DNA from: Afipia clevelandensis ATCC 49720 | Lineage (GTDB): Bacteria; Pseudomonadota; Alphaproteobacteria; Rhizobiales; Xanthobacteraceae | Assembly (NCBI RefSeq): GCF_000336555.1 | Contig: NZ_KB375281.1 | Location: forward strand, 248,001 to 312,000 | Direction: 5' to 3' | DNA length: 64,000 bases | Shown here: positions 55,057-62,612 of the stretch, piece after piece | How the letters are laid out: each line of letters starts with the position of its first letter | Numbering within the stretch: position 1 is the first letter of the stretch | The notes under the pieces: model-generated | Database searches by the model: none | The model's input: only the letters and a program-made list of their open reading frames with translations | Told to the model about the DNA's origin: nothing | Translations under genes and position numbers: made by a program

Positions 55057-55081
55057 TGACTAGACGCCCGGCAAACGAAGT

Positions 55082-56482
55082 ATGTATGACATCATGCAGT
55101 CAAATCTAGACATTTCAGAGATGTTCGCGGATCGCCAATTCCAGCGTAACGCTCTGCATACGCGGTATCTGAACGAACAGCTCGTCCGCGTCCTCAAGAC
55201 CATCGGTTACGATGTGGGCTTTCAGCGCGGGCAGGGCCAGTATCTGTTCGACCGGGACAACGACCGCTATCTCGACCTCCTCAGCGGGTTTGGCGTCTTC
55301 GCACTTGGCCGCAACCATCCGGCCGTCAAGAATGCGCTCAAAAGCGTCCTCGACAGCGATCTGCCCAATCTCGTTCAGCTCGATCTGTCGACGCTGGCGG
55401 GTATTCTCGCCGAGCGCCTGATCGCGCATGTGCCTTATCTCGACAAGGTGTTTTTTGCGAATTCAGGGACGGAATGTGTCGAAGCTGCGATCAAGTTCGC
55501 GCGCGGCGCGACGGGCCGCACCGGCATCGTCTATTGCGATCATGCCTACCACGGGCTGTCCTACGGCTCATTGTCGCTGACCGGCGACAAGAATTTCCGC
55601 GACGGATTCGGCCCGCTGCTGCCGGATTGCACGTCGATTCCGTTCAATGACCTCGCGGCGCTTGAGAAGGCGCTGTCCTCGCGTCAGGTCGCGGCCTTTA
55701 TCGTCGAGCCTATTCAGGGCAAGGGCGTCAACATGCCGGACGATGGCTATCTCGCCGGGGCGGCCGCGCTGTGCAAGCGCTATGGCACGATCTTCGTCGC
55801 GGATGAAATCCAGACCGGCATGGGCCGCACGGGACGTTTCCTCGCGGTCGAGCACTGGAATGTCGAACCCGACATGGTGCTGCTGTCGAAGTCGCTATCC
55901 GGCGGTCATGTGCCGGTCGGCGCGGTGCTGACGCGCAAGGCGATCTTTGACAAGATTTTCGACCGCATGGACCGCGCGGTGGTGCACGGATCGACGTTCT
56001 CCAAGAACGATCTGGCTATGGCCGCCGGCATCGCGACACTGGAAGTCCTCAAGCAGGAGAAGGTGATCGAGAATGCGGCGGCGCGCGGCGACGAGCTTCT
56101 GTCGAATCTGTCCGCGATGATTCCGCGCTACGAACTGCTCAAGAATGTTCGTGGCAAGGGGCTGATGATCGGCGTCGAGTTCGGACCGCCGAAATCGCTC
56201 AAGCTGAAGGCGTCATGGACGATGCTGGAAGCGGCGAGCAAGGGCCTGTTCTGTCAGCTCATTACCATCCCGCTGTTCAAGGATCACAAGATCCTCAGCC
56301 AGGTGTCCGGCCATGCCAGCCACACGATCAAGCTGCTGCCGGCGCTGACGATAAGCTCGGATGACTGCAACTGGATCACCAATTCGTTCGATCAGGTGAT
56401 CGAGGCAAGCCATCGCGTCCCCGGCGCGATCTGGTCGCTGGGCAAGACGCTGGTCGATAACGCGGCAAGAAAATCGGCCTGA
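55082..56482 (+). CDS. hpnO: Hopanoid aminotransferase HpnO
   Basis: A 466-residue class III PLP-dependent aminotransferase that makes aminobacteriohopanetriol. FANSGTECVEAAIKFARG near residue 124, DEIQTGMGRTG near 241 and the Schiff-base Lys270 in LLSKSLSGGH are seen. The N-terminal NLDISEMFADRQFQRNALH is typical of HpnO. The ATG at 55082 is used; another in-frame ATG lies four codons in. Its stop region is tandemly duplicated (56467-56502). Confidence 0.92.
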   Translation: MYDIMQSNLDISEMFADRQFQRNALHTRYLNEQLVRVLKTIGYDVGFQRGQGQYLFDRDNDRYLDLLSGFGVFALGRNHPAVKNALKSVLDSDLPNLVQLDLSTLAGILAERLIAHVPYLDKVFFANSGTECVEAAIKFARGATGRTGIVYCDHAYHGLSYGSLSLTGDKNFRDGFGPLLPDCTSIPFNDLAALEKALSSRQVAAFIVEPIQGKGVNMPDDGYLAGAAALCKRYGTIFVADEIQTGMGRTGRFLAVEHWNVEPDMVLLSKSLSGGHVPVGAVLTRKAIFDKIFDRMDRAVVHGSTFSKNDLAMAAGIATLEVLKQEKVIENAAARGDELLSNLSAMIPRYELLKNVRGKGLMIGVEFGPPKSLKLKASWTMLEAASKGLFCQLITIPLFKDHKILSQVSGHASHTIKLLPALTISSDDCNWITNSFDQVIEASHRVPGAIWSLGKTLVDNAARKSA

Positions 56483-56502
56483 CCAAGAAAATCAGCCTGA
56501 CC
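56467..56502 (+). repeat. 18-bp tandem duplication of the hpnO stop region
   Basis: AAGAAAATCGGCCTGACC (56467-56484) is followed by AAGAAAATCAGCCTGACC (56485-56502), one mismatch. The unit is 18 bases, so a second TGA lies in frame six codons after the real stop. Confidence 0.75.
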
Positions 56503-56556
56503 GGAGTCAAGCTGATCGGATTGGCTTATTCGAGATCATCGGGAAAAGTGCGCGGC

Positions 56557-56793
56557 TTACTGGCCGTGGCTCTTGAGAACAGCGTCGCACCGCTTGCTGA
56601 TTTTGGCGCGGTGCGCCTGCAGGCAGCCGAGAATCACAAAATCACCCTCGTTCATCACGGAGCGGCAGTGGCGCGAAACGTCAGGCGCGCAGGCCTTCTG
56701 CTCGTCCGGTGTTCCACCGCGCTGCGGAGCTTGCGCGAAGGCGCCAACCGTTGCCGAGACGAGGAGAGTGGTCGCAAGAAGTGCTTTGAACAT
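56557..56793 (-). CDS. Small secreted cysteine-containing protein
   Basis: A 78-residue protein with a signal peptide (MFKALLATTLLVSATVGAFAQA, cleavage near residue 22, here noted by position). The mature part has four cysteines in the spaced pattern KACAPDVSRHCRSVMNEGD..GCLQAH..KRCDAV, the cysteine-rich repeat found in small periplasmic proteins of Bradyrhizobium-like bacteria. Disulfides are likely in the periplasm. The function is unknown. Confidence 0.78.
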   Translation of the reverse strand: MFKALLATTLLVSATVGAFAQAPQRGGTPDEQKACAPDVSRHCRSVMNEGDFVILGCLQAHRAKISKRCDAVLKSHGQ

Positions 56794-56991
56794 CGTTATC
56801 CCTTATCAAGATTCAGCGTTCGACTTGGCTGGACTATAGGTCGAACACACCAGAACGCCAGATACAAGTCATTCGCGCCGGGATAAGGGCAGAGTATTTC
56901 GTCAGGGTGTGGCGAAGATGCACGGCTTCCTTGCGAGGCAACATGAGTGACCACGAACAATTGCCACAATTCGCCGGTGCGCCGGGGATTC

Positions 56992-59085
56992 CTAGCCCGG
57001 CGACAGTGTCCTTGGCGGAAGCGGGTTCCGCCGGAGCAGAACCAGAGCAACGATCACGGTCGGAACCAGAATGGCGGCGCCCAGAATAGCGATCTGCACT
57101 GGCGAGATCGGCATGATGCCGCCGCCGGGCGTGGCGATGATGAAGCCGCCGATCACCAGCAGCACCCGGATCGGCCACTCCAGCGCTCCCGCCCGCCGCA
57201 GGTTTCCGACAAAAGCCTGATAACCCTGAATGCCGCCGCAGATGAACAGCGTGCCGATTCCCGCCATCGCGATCAGGCGAAGCGCCTCAAGATAGGGCGC
57301 GTTGCCCTGCAGAACGAGCGCTGGATTCATGACGAAGAAGAAGGGAAGGAAGTAGATGATGCTGCCGACCCACATCGATTCCCATCCGGTCTTCATCGCG
57401 GGTGAGCCCGCAATGCCGGCTGCGGCGAACGAGGCAATCGCCACGGGCGGCGTGATCGACGACAGCATGCCCCAATAGAAGATGAACATGTGCACGGCCA
57501 TCTTGTTGAGGCCGGCCTTCTCGAGCGCGGGGGCAACCAGAATGGCGAGGAAGATGTAACAAGCGGTTGTGGTGAGGCCGAGCCCCAGGATCAGGCTCGT
57601 GAACGCGCACATCACCAGCAGCAGGATCGCATTGTCTCCGGCCAGGCGCAGCAGATCATTGGCAAGACTGGAGATGACACCGGTCATCGAGAAGGCGCCG
57701 ATGAGAAGTCCGCAGCCCGCAAGGATGCCGGCCAGCTCGACGAAGGTGCGTCCATTGACTTCAAGGAACTTGCTGATGGTTGCGAAAGTCCAGCGCGTAT
57801 CTTTCGAGAAAAACTGATTAAGCACCAGCAGAAGGGCCGTCGCATAGAACGGCGCATGGCTCTCGCGTTTGAAATAGAGCAGCATCACGATCAAAAGCGC
57901 GATGACAAAGACGTAGTACCAGCCTTCCTTGACGGTGTCCCATACGCGCGGCAATTCCGAGCGCGGAATGCCTGCAAGGTTGTGACGCGCGGCGTAGGAG
58001 TCCACCTGCATGAAGAGGCCGAGATAATAAAGGCCCGCCGGGATAACGGCGGCGAGCGCGACTTCGGCGTAGCTGACATTCAGGAACTGGGCGATCACGA
58101 ACGCGGTCGCGCCCATCACCGGAGGGGCGAGCACCGCGCCGGTCGAGGCGCAGGCCTCAATGGCGGCGGCATAGGACGCACGGAAGCCGCTCTTCTTCAT
58201 CACCGGAATGGTCATCGTGCCTGCGGTCAGCACATTCGAGATGATCGAACCGGACATCATGCCGAGCAGGCCGCTGGCGAAAATGCAGACCTTGGCGGCG
58301 CCGCCACGGAATGTGCCGCAGAGTGCGAAAGCGATGTTGATGAAAAACTTGCCGGCGCCGGTCATCATCAGCGCCGTGCCGAACACGAGGAAGCCGATCA
58401 CCGTGTCTGCAAACGCCTGAATCGGAATTCCGAGCAGGCTTTCGCCGGACAGGACGTGATAGGCGGTGGCCTGTTCAAGGGTCGATTGCGTTCCACGGAA
58501 CGGCCCGAGCCAGCTTGCATCGGCGAACAACGGATAAACGGTGAAAGGCAGGACGCAGAGCAGCAGACTCCAGCCGCCGGTGCGCCGAAGCGCCTCCATC
58601 AGCAGCGCCCACATGATCAGACCGCTGACGATCACCGGCTGGGGAGCGCCGGCGAATTCCCATCCCAGCGCGGCTGCCTGCCGAATGTTCGCCATCAGGT
58701 AAATGGCAGCGCAGAATGTGACGACGAACAGAATGATATCGTACCACGGGATGCGATCGAGCGAGGCTGTCTCCGATCCTGGAAAGATCAGGAACGTAAA
58801 CGGCAGCATCAGCGCGATCAGCAGATAGAAGTATTCGGTGTTGAGCTGGGTATATCCGACAAAGAAGCGAAGGGCGAACTGCTGATTGATGCAGAGCAGG
58901 ATCGTCGCGGCCGTTGCAATGACGAGTGTCCAGCGCCATCCGCCGCGGAGGGCGCGGACTCGCGTGACCTCGGCCTCCTGCAGTCCGCCGGTGCCGGCAT
59001 GCGGGTCGTCAAACACGACTCTCTTCTGCGCCGACTCAATGGTCGCCGCGGTGGAGTTTTGGTTGCTATCGGACGGAGCTGACAT
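56992..59085 (-). CDS. TRAP transporter permease, fused DctQ-DctM (4TM/12TM) type
   Basis: About 697 residues with some 16-18 hydrophobic segments. It is a single-chain TRAP permease of the TAXI-associated kind, with both small (DctQ-like, residues about 50-200) and large (DctM-like) parts. GAGKFFINIAFALCGTFRGGAAKVCIFASGLLG (in outline: FINIAFAL, GGAAKVCIFASG) and MSGSIISNVLTAGTMTIPVM are family-typical. ATG at 59085 gives MSAPSDSNQN; in-frame ATGs at 59151 and 59157 are possible, and none has a strong ribosome-binding site. It follows the TAXI binding protein. Confidence 0.88.
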   Translation of the reverse strand: MSAPSDSNQNSTAATIESAQKRVVFDDPHAGTGGLQEAEVTRVRALRGGWRWTLVIATAATILLCINQQFALRFFVGYTQLNTEYFYLLIALMLPFTFLIFPGSETASLDRIPWYDIILFVVTFCAAIYLMANIRQAAALGWEFAGAPQPVIVSGLIMWALLMEALRRTGGWSLLLCVLPFTVYPLFADASWLGPFRGTQSTLEQATAYHVLSGESLLGIPIQAFADTVIGFLVFGTALMMTGAGKFFINIAFALCGTFRGGAAKVCIFASGLLGMMSGSIISNVLTAGTMTIPVMKKSGFRASYAAAIEACASTGAVLAPPVMGATAFVIAQFLNVSYAEVALAAVIPAGLYYLGLFMQVDSYAARHNLAGIPRSELPRVWDTVKEGWYYVFVIALLIVMLLYFKRESHAPFYATALLLVLNQFFSKDTRWTFATISKFLEVNGRTFVELAGILAGCGLLIGAFSMTGVISSLANDLLRLAGDNAILLLVMCAFTSLILGLGLTTTACYIFLAILVAPALEKAGLNKMAVHMFIFYWGMLSSITPPVAIASFAAAGIAGSPAMKTGWESMWVGSIIYFLPFFFVMNPALVLQGNAPYLEALRLIAMAGIGTLFICGGIQGYQAFVGNLRRAGALEWPIRVLLVIGGFIIATPGGGIMPISPVQIAILGAAILVPTVIVALVLLRRNPLPPRTLSPG

Positions 59086-59242
59086 AAGCGATACCGGAAG
59101 TGAGAGGTTGGCGGCGTCCGCATAGCGGGATCGAAACACCGATTCTAACATTCGCATTCCACATCAGCGGAACTTCTCGCGAATGTTAAAATCGGTGCAC
59201 TGTCGAATACAAGTGGCTGGCAGGGCCGATCCGGCGCTCGCC

Positions 59243-59266
59243 CCGCGGGCTGTTGTGATCCCGCGG
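59243..59266 (-). terminator. Hairpin after the TAXI binding-protein gene
   Basis: CCGCGGG and CCCGCGG are perfect seven-base arms around a ten-base loop, just after the binding-protein stop on the minus strand. No T-run follows. It may shift expression in favour of the binding protein relative to the permease. Confidence 0.45.
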
Positions 59267-59286
59267 CGGCGAATGTCAGATTCGTC

Positions 59287-60441
59287 TTAGTCGAACCCGT
59301 TCGGCAGGTTGGCCTTGGCGAGCGCGGCCTTGCGTGCCGCCATCCATCCGGAGAGGAATGCTGCAGGCTCGCCCGGTGCGCTGGCGGTGTTGTAGGCCTT
59401 CCATGCGTCGGCCAGCACGCCCTGACGCTTGATCAGGTCGTTGTTGTACTTCTCGTCCGCATCGGTCCACTGGCCGGCTTCCTTCAGCGCCTTGGCAGCG
59501 CCCGGATGATACGGAATCACCCACTGCTTGGTTTGCTTCTTGACGTCGAGGCCCGACGCGCCCGGGGCGGAATCCTTGTAGCCGTCATAGCCGCTGATCA
59601 TCGCCTTGGTCAGCGCGTAGATCTGATCGACCGACTGCGAAGCGTAGGTTGTCGCGATCGGATAAGGATACGCGGCGAGTTTCAGCGGAGATGCCGGGGT
59701 GATGCCTGCACCGCACGTCGTAACATGCGGGTTGAAGAATGCGCCGACTTTCTTGACGCGCTCCCATGCCGCCTTGTCCTCCGGCGGAAGCTCCGGCCAG
59801 ACCAGACCGCGCGGCGAGGTTTCGACCTCCTTGGCGGGACCGGTCACCGTCGAAGCGAACGCGCCGTCGGCGTCGTTGTTGACGAGGCCCTTCCACATGG
59901 CGCCGTAGCTCGCGAACTCAACGATCTTGACATCCTTCTGGGTCAGGCCGCCGTAAGCGATGATCGCAAGCGCATTCTGGTTGAGCGCGGGCGAGCCGAC
60001 CACGAAGCCGAGGCGCTTGCCCTTGAAGTCTTTCCATTCTTTCACGCCGGTATCTTTTGCGACGCCGACCGACAGACCGTTGCAGTCCACCGTCGAGAGA
60101 GTCATCTGCAGCGCCTGCGGACCCCATTCCTTGACGCCGAATTCAAACACGCCTTCCTGCGCGAAATAAACGCCGGTGCCCATCCAGGCGAGGACCGCGC
60201 GGTTGGTCCGCAGCGGAGCCAGGCGCGCGACGTCGTTGCCGGCAGGCAGCACGCGAACGTCGGAACCGTATTTGTCTTTAAGAACCTTTCCGACGCCCAC
60301 GGCGATGTTGAAGCCGGACGTGCCGGTATCATAGGCGGTGAACGCCATCGTCGGCGGAAGTTTGATGTCCTGAGCGAGCGCTGGTGCAGCCGCTGTGCCC
60401 GCGAGGAACAGAGCCGCAATGGTTGTGATCTTTTTCTTCAT
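59287..60441 (-). CDS. TAXI family TRAP transporter solute-binding protein
   Basis: A 384-residue periplasmic protein. Signal peptide MKKKITTIAALFLAGTAAAP ends near residue 23. The mature part has FTAYDTGTSGFNIAVGVGKVL near residue 34, the usual TAXI substrate-binding start, and RLAPLRTNRAVLAWMGTG near 73. TAXI proteins feed a fused TRAP permease, as encoded next. The substrate is not predictable here. Confidence 0.9.
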   Translation of the reverse strand: MKKKITTIAALFLAGTAAAPALAQDIKLPPTMAFTAYDTGTSGFNIAVGVGKVLKDKYGSDVRVLPAGNDVARLAPLRTNRAVLAWMGTGVYFAQEGVFEFGVKEWGPQALQMTLSTVDCNGLSVGVAKDTGVKEWKDFKGKRLGFVVGSPALNQNALAIIAYGGLTQKDVKIVEFASYGAMWKGLVNNDADGAFASTVTGPAKEVETSPRGLVWPELPPEDKAAWERVKKVGAFFNPHVTTCGAGITPASPLKLAAYPYPIATTYASQSVDQIYALTKAMISGYDGYKDSAPGASGLDVKKQTKQWVIPYHPGAAKALKEAGQWTDADEKYNNDLIKRQGVLADAWKAYNTASAPGEPAAFLSGWMAARKAALAKANLPNGFD

Positions 60442-60578
60442 GATATCCCCTCCATATTGCTTTCGCTGTGCGAAACGCGCTTTTGATTTTGCCGGATCAT
60501 GTCATCGTGCAGGAGCGAGTGCAACGCCTGCAAGCCGACTAATGTGGACTGGACAGATTGTCGCGGAATCGTTGTCTG

Positions 60579-60800
60579 TCACGCTTCGAGCGTGGCGACC
60601 GTCTGACCTTCAGCAACCACGTCGTCGACATTGACGAGAATCGATTTGATTGTTCCTGCGGCAGGCGATGCGACCGGAATTTCCATCTTCATGGCTTCAA
60701 CGACAACGACGTCATCGCCCGTTCCGACATCGCCGCCGGCGCTGACTGCAATCGCGCAAACGCGCCCGGCGACTTCGGTGATGATCTTGATTTCGGCCAT
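60579..60800 (-). CDS. Biotin/lipoyl attachment domain protein (standalone carrier)
   Basis: A 73-residue single biotinyl domain. EAMKM at residues 36-40 places the biotinylated lysine at Lys38; AGTIKSILVNVDDVVAEGQTVATLE is the usual second half. Length matches stand-alone carriers such as Bacillus biotin/lipoyl attachment protein (about 73 residues). It is divergent from the carboxyltransferase gene at 60963, so it is probably the carrier subunit of the same acyl-CoA carboxylase. No biotin carboxylase gene is in the window. Confidence 0.87.
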   Translation of the reverse strand: MAEIKIITEVAGRVCAIAVSAGGDVGTGDDVVVVEAMKMEIPVASPAAGTIKSILVNVDDVVAEGQTVATLEA

Positions 60801-60823
60801 TCCGCTTTCTCCATCCGCTTAGA

Positions 60824-60921
60824 GCAGAGCACGCACGCTCTGCAGGCGCGGCTTCTTTGTTGTGACGAAAGATTGCCCGGGGTAGCGTGTTCTGCAAGTG
60901 GAAACTTTATTCCGCAGAACA
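60824..60921. promoter_or_regulatory. Two inverted repeats sharing a GCAGARC half-site in the divergent carboxylase region
   Basis: GCAGAGC-N6-GCTCTGC (60824-60843) and TGTTCTGC-N18-GCAGAACA (60888-60921) are perfect inverted repeats. All four half-sites fit GCAGARC or its complement. They fill the 162-base space between the biotinyl carrier and the carboxyltransferase genes and may be regulator sites. Confidence 0.5.
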
Positions 60922-60962
60922 GAACGGGAGCGCGTTCGCAGTGCGCACGCGAGGAAGACACG

Positions 60963-62519
60963 ATGAACTGGAAGCCTGAACTTGACGAGCTCGCGCGGCG
61001 CGAGGCTTTTGCAAAGGAAATGGGCGGCGCCGACAAGGTCAAGCGACAGCACGATCAGGGCCGGCTCACCGTGCGCGAACGTATCGACAAGCTGGTCGAT
61101 CCGAAAACTTTTCACGAGGTCGGCGCGATCTCGGGCATTGCCGAATATGATGAAAAGAACGAGCTGAAGACGGTCACGCCGGCGAACTGCGTGTTCGGCC
61201 GCGGCACGGTCAATAATCGGCCTGTCGTGGTGGTCGGTGACGACTTCACGGTGCGCGGCGGCTCTGCCGATGCGTCGATCTCCGCGAAGCCGACCATGGC
61301 GGAGCAGATGGCACACGATTTCCGGCTGCCGATCATTCGCGTGATCGAAGGATCAGGCGGCGGCGGCTCGGTGAAGACCATCGAAACCAAGGGCGCGGCG
61401 AATCTGCCCGGCGGCGTCGGCGGCACCACCTGGTACTGGTACACGACCACCAACATGGCGCGCGTGCCCGTGGTCGGACTGGGTCTCGGTTCTGTGGCGG
61501 GTCTTGGCGCCGCGCGCCTTGCAGCGAGCCATTATTCTGTGATGACCAAATCATCCGCGATGTTTGTCGCGGGCCCTCCGGTGGTGGCGCGTCTGGGACA
61601 AGCGCTCGACAAGCAGGAGCTTGGCGGCTGGCAGATTCAAACCAAGTCGGGTGCCGTCGATCACGCGGTCGACACCGAGGAGGAAGCGTTTGAATGCGCC
61701 CGCAAGTTTTTGTCGTATCTGCCGTCGTCGGTATTCGACCTGCCGCCAACGACTCCCTGCAACGACGATCCGGAACGTGCCGATGAAGCGCTGCTGAATG
61801 CCGTGCCGCGCAGCCGCAAGCAGGTCTACAAGATGCGGCCCATCATCGAGTCGGTGGTGGACAAGGGATCGTTCTTCGAGATGGGCCAGAATTTCGGCCG
61901 GTCCATCATCACGGGATTGGCGCGCCTGCAAGGGCGGGCAGTCCTGATACTCGCGAGCGATCCATTTATCTATGGAGGATCGTGGGCGGCTGATACCTGT
62001 CAGAAAGTGGTGCGCGCAGTCGATCTTGCGGAAACATTCCACTTGCCGGTGGTCTATCTGATGGATTGTCCCGGTTTTTCGATCGGACTTGACGCCGAGA
62101 AGACGGCGACGATCCGTCATGGCGTGCGGGCGATGACGGCGGTCAACCAGACGACGGTGCCGTGGTGCACGATCATCGTACGCAACTCCTTCGGCGTTGC
62201 GGGTGTCGTGCATCAGCCGGCGGGACGGTTCTCGATGCGCTATGCATGGCCCTCGGCCTATTGGGGGTCGCTGCCGCTCGAAGGCGGCATCGAGGCTGCT
62301 TATCGCGCGGATATCGACGCGGCGGAAGATCCCAAGGCGAAACTCGCCGAGATCGAGGACCGGCTCAACAAGCTGCGTTCGCCGTTCCGCTCGGCCGAGA
62401 AGTTCTGGGTCGAGGAAATCATTGATCCGCGAAAGACGCGCTCGCTGCTGTGCGAATTCGCGCGTCTGGCCGAGCCGCTGCGCACGCCCGGCGTGGCGAA
62501 GATGGCATTGCGGCCGTAA
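60963..62519 (+). CDS. Acyl-CoA carboxylase carboxyltransferase subunit
   Basis: A 518-residue carboxyltransferase of the PccB/AccD-like family, which moves carboxyl from biotin to an acyl-CoA. RQHDQGRLTVRERIDKLVDP near residue 28, GGSVKTIETKG near 135, GSVAGLGAARLAASH near 178 and YGGSWAADTCQKVVRAVDLAE near 338 (in part) are seen. The ATG at 60963 follows GAGGAAG. It belongs with the divergent biotinyl carrier. The acyl-CoA substrate is not clear from motifs. Confidence 0.9.
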   Translation: MNWKPELDELARREAFAKEMGGADKVKRQHDQGRLTVRERIDKLVDPKTFHEVGAISGIAEYDEKNELKTVTPANCVFGRGTVNNRPVVVVGDDFTVRGGSADASISAKPTMAEQMAHDFRLPIIRVIEGSGGGGSVKTIETKGAANLPGGVGGTTWYWYTTTNMARVPVVGLGLGSVAGLGAARLAASHYSVMTKSSAMFVAGPPVVARLGQALDKQELGGWQIQTKSGAVDHAVDTEEEAFECARKFLSYLPSSVFDLPPTTPCNDDPERADEALLNAVPRSRKQVYKMRPIIESVVDKGSFFEMGQNFGRSIITGLARLQGRAVLILASDPFIYGGSWAADTCQKVVRAVDLAETFHLPVVYLMDCPGFSIGLDAEKTATIRHGVRAMTAVNQTTVPWCTIIVRNSFGVAGVVHQPAGRFSMRYAWPSAYWGSLPLEGGIEAAYRADIDAAEDPKAKLAEIEDRLNKLRSPFRSAEKFWVEEIIDPRKTRSLLCEFARLAEPLRTPGVAKMALRP

Positions 62520-62525
62520 TCTCAT

Positions 62526-62606
62526 CGTCATTGCGAGGAGCGTAGCGACGAAGCAATTCAGCGCTTGTTCTAAAGAATGGATTGCTGCGCTTCGCTCGCA
62601 ATGACG
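62526..62606. repeat. Palindromic intergenic repeat, family B (copy 2)
   Basis: CGTCATTGCGAG at 62526 pairs with CTCGCAATGACG ending at 62606. It has the same order of blocks as the copy at 9756, with small changes. It lies between two convergent genes. Confidence 0.85.
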
Positions 62607-62612
62607 AGAACG

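Noticed and set aside
56794-56991. Possible small gene between the Cys-containing protein and the TRAP permease
   Set aside because: Short frames there have no ribosome-binding site and overlap on several strands without a consistent coding pattern.
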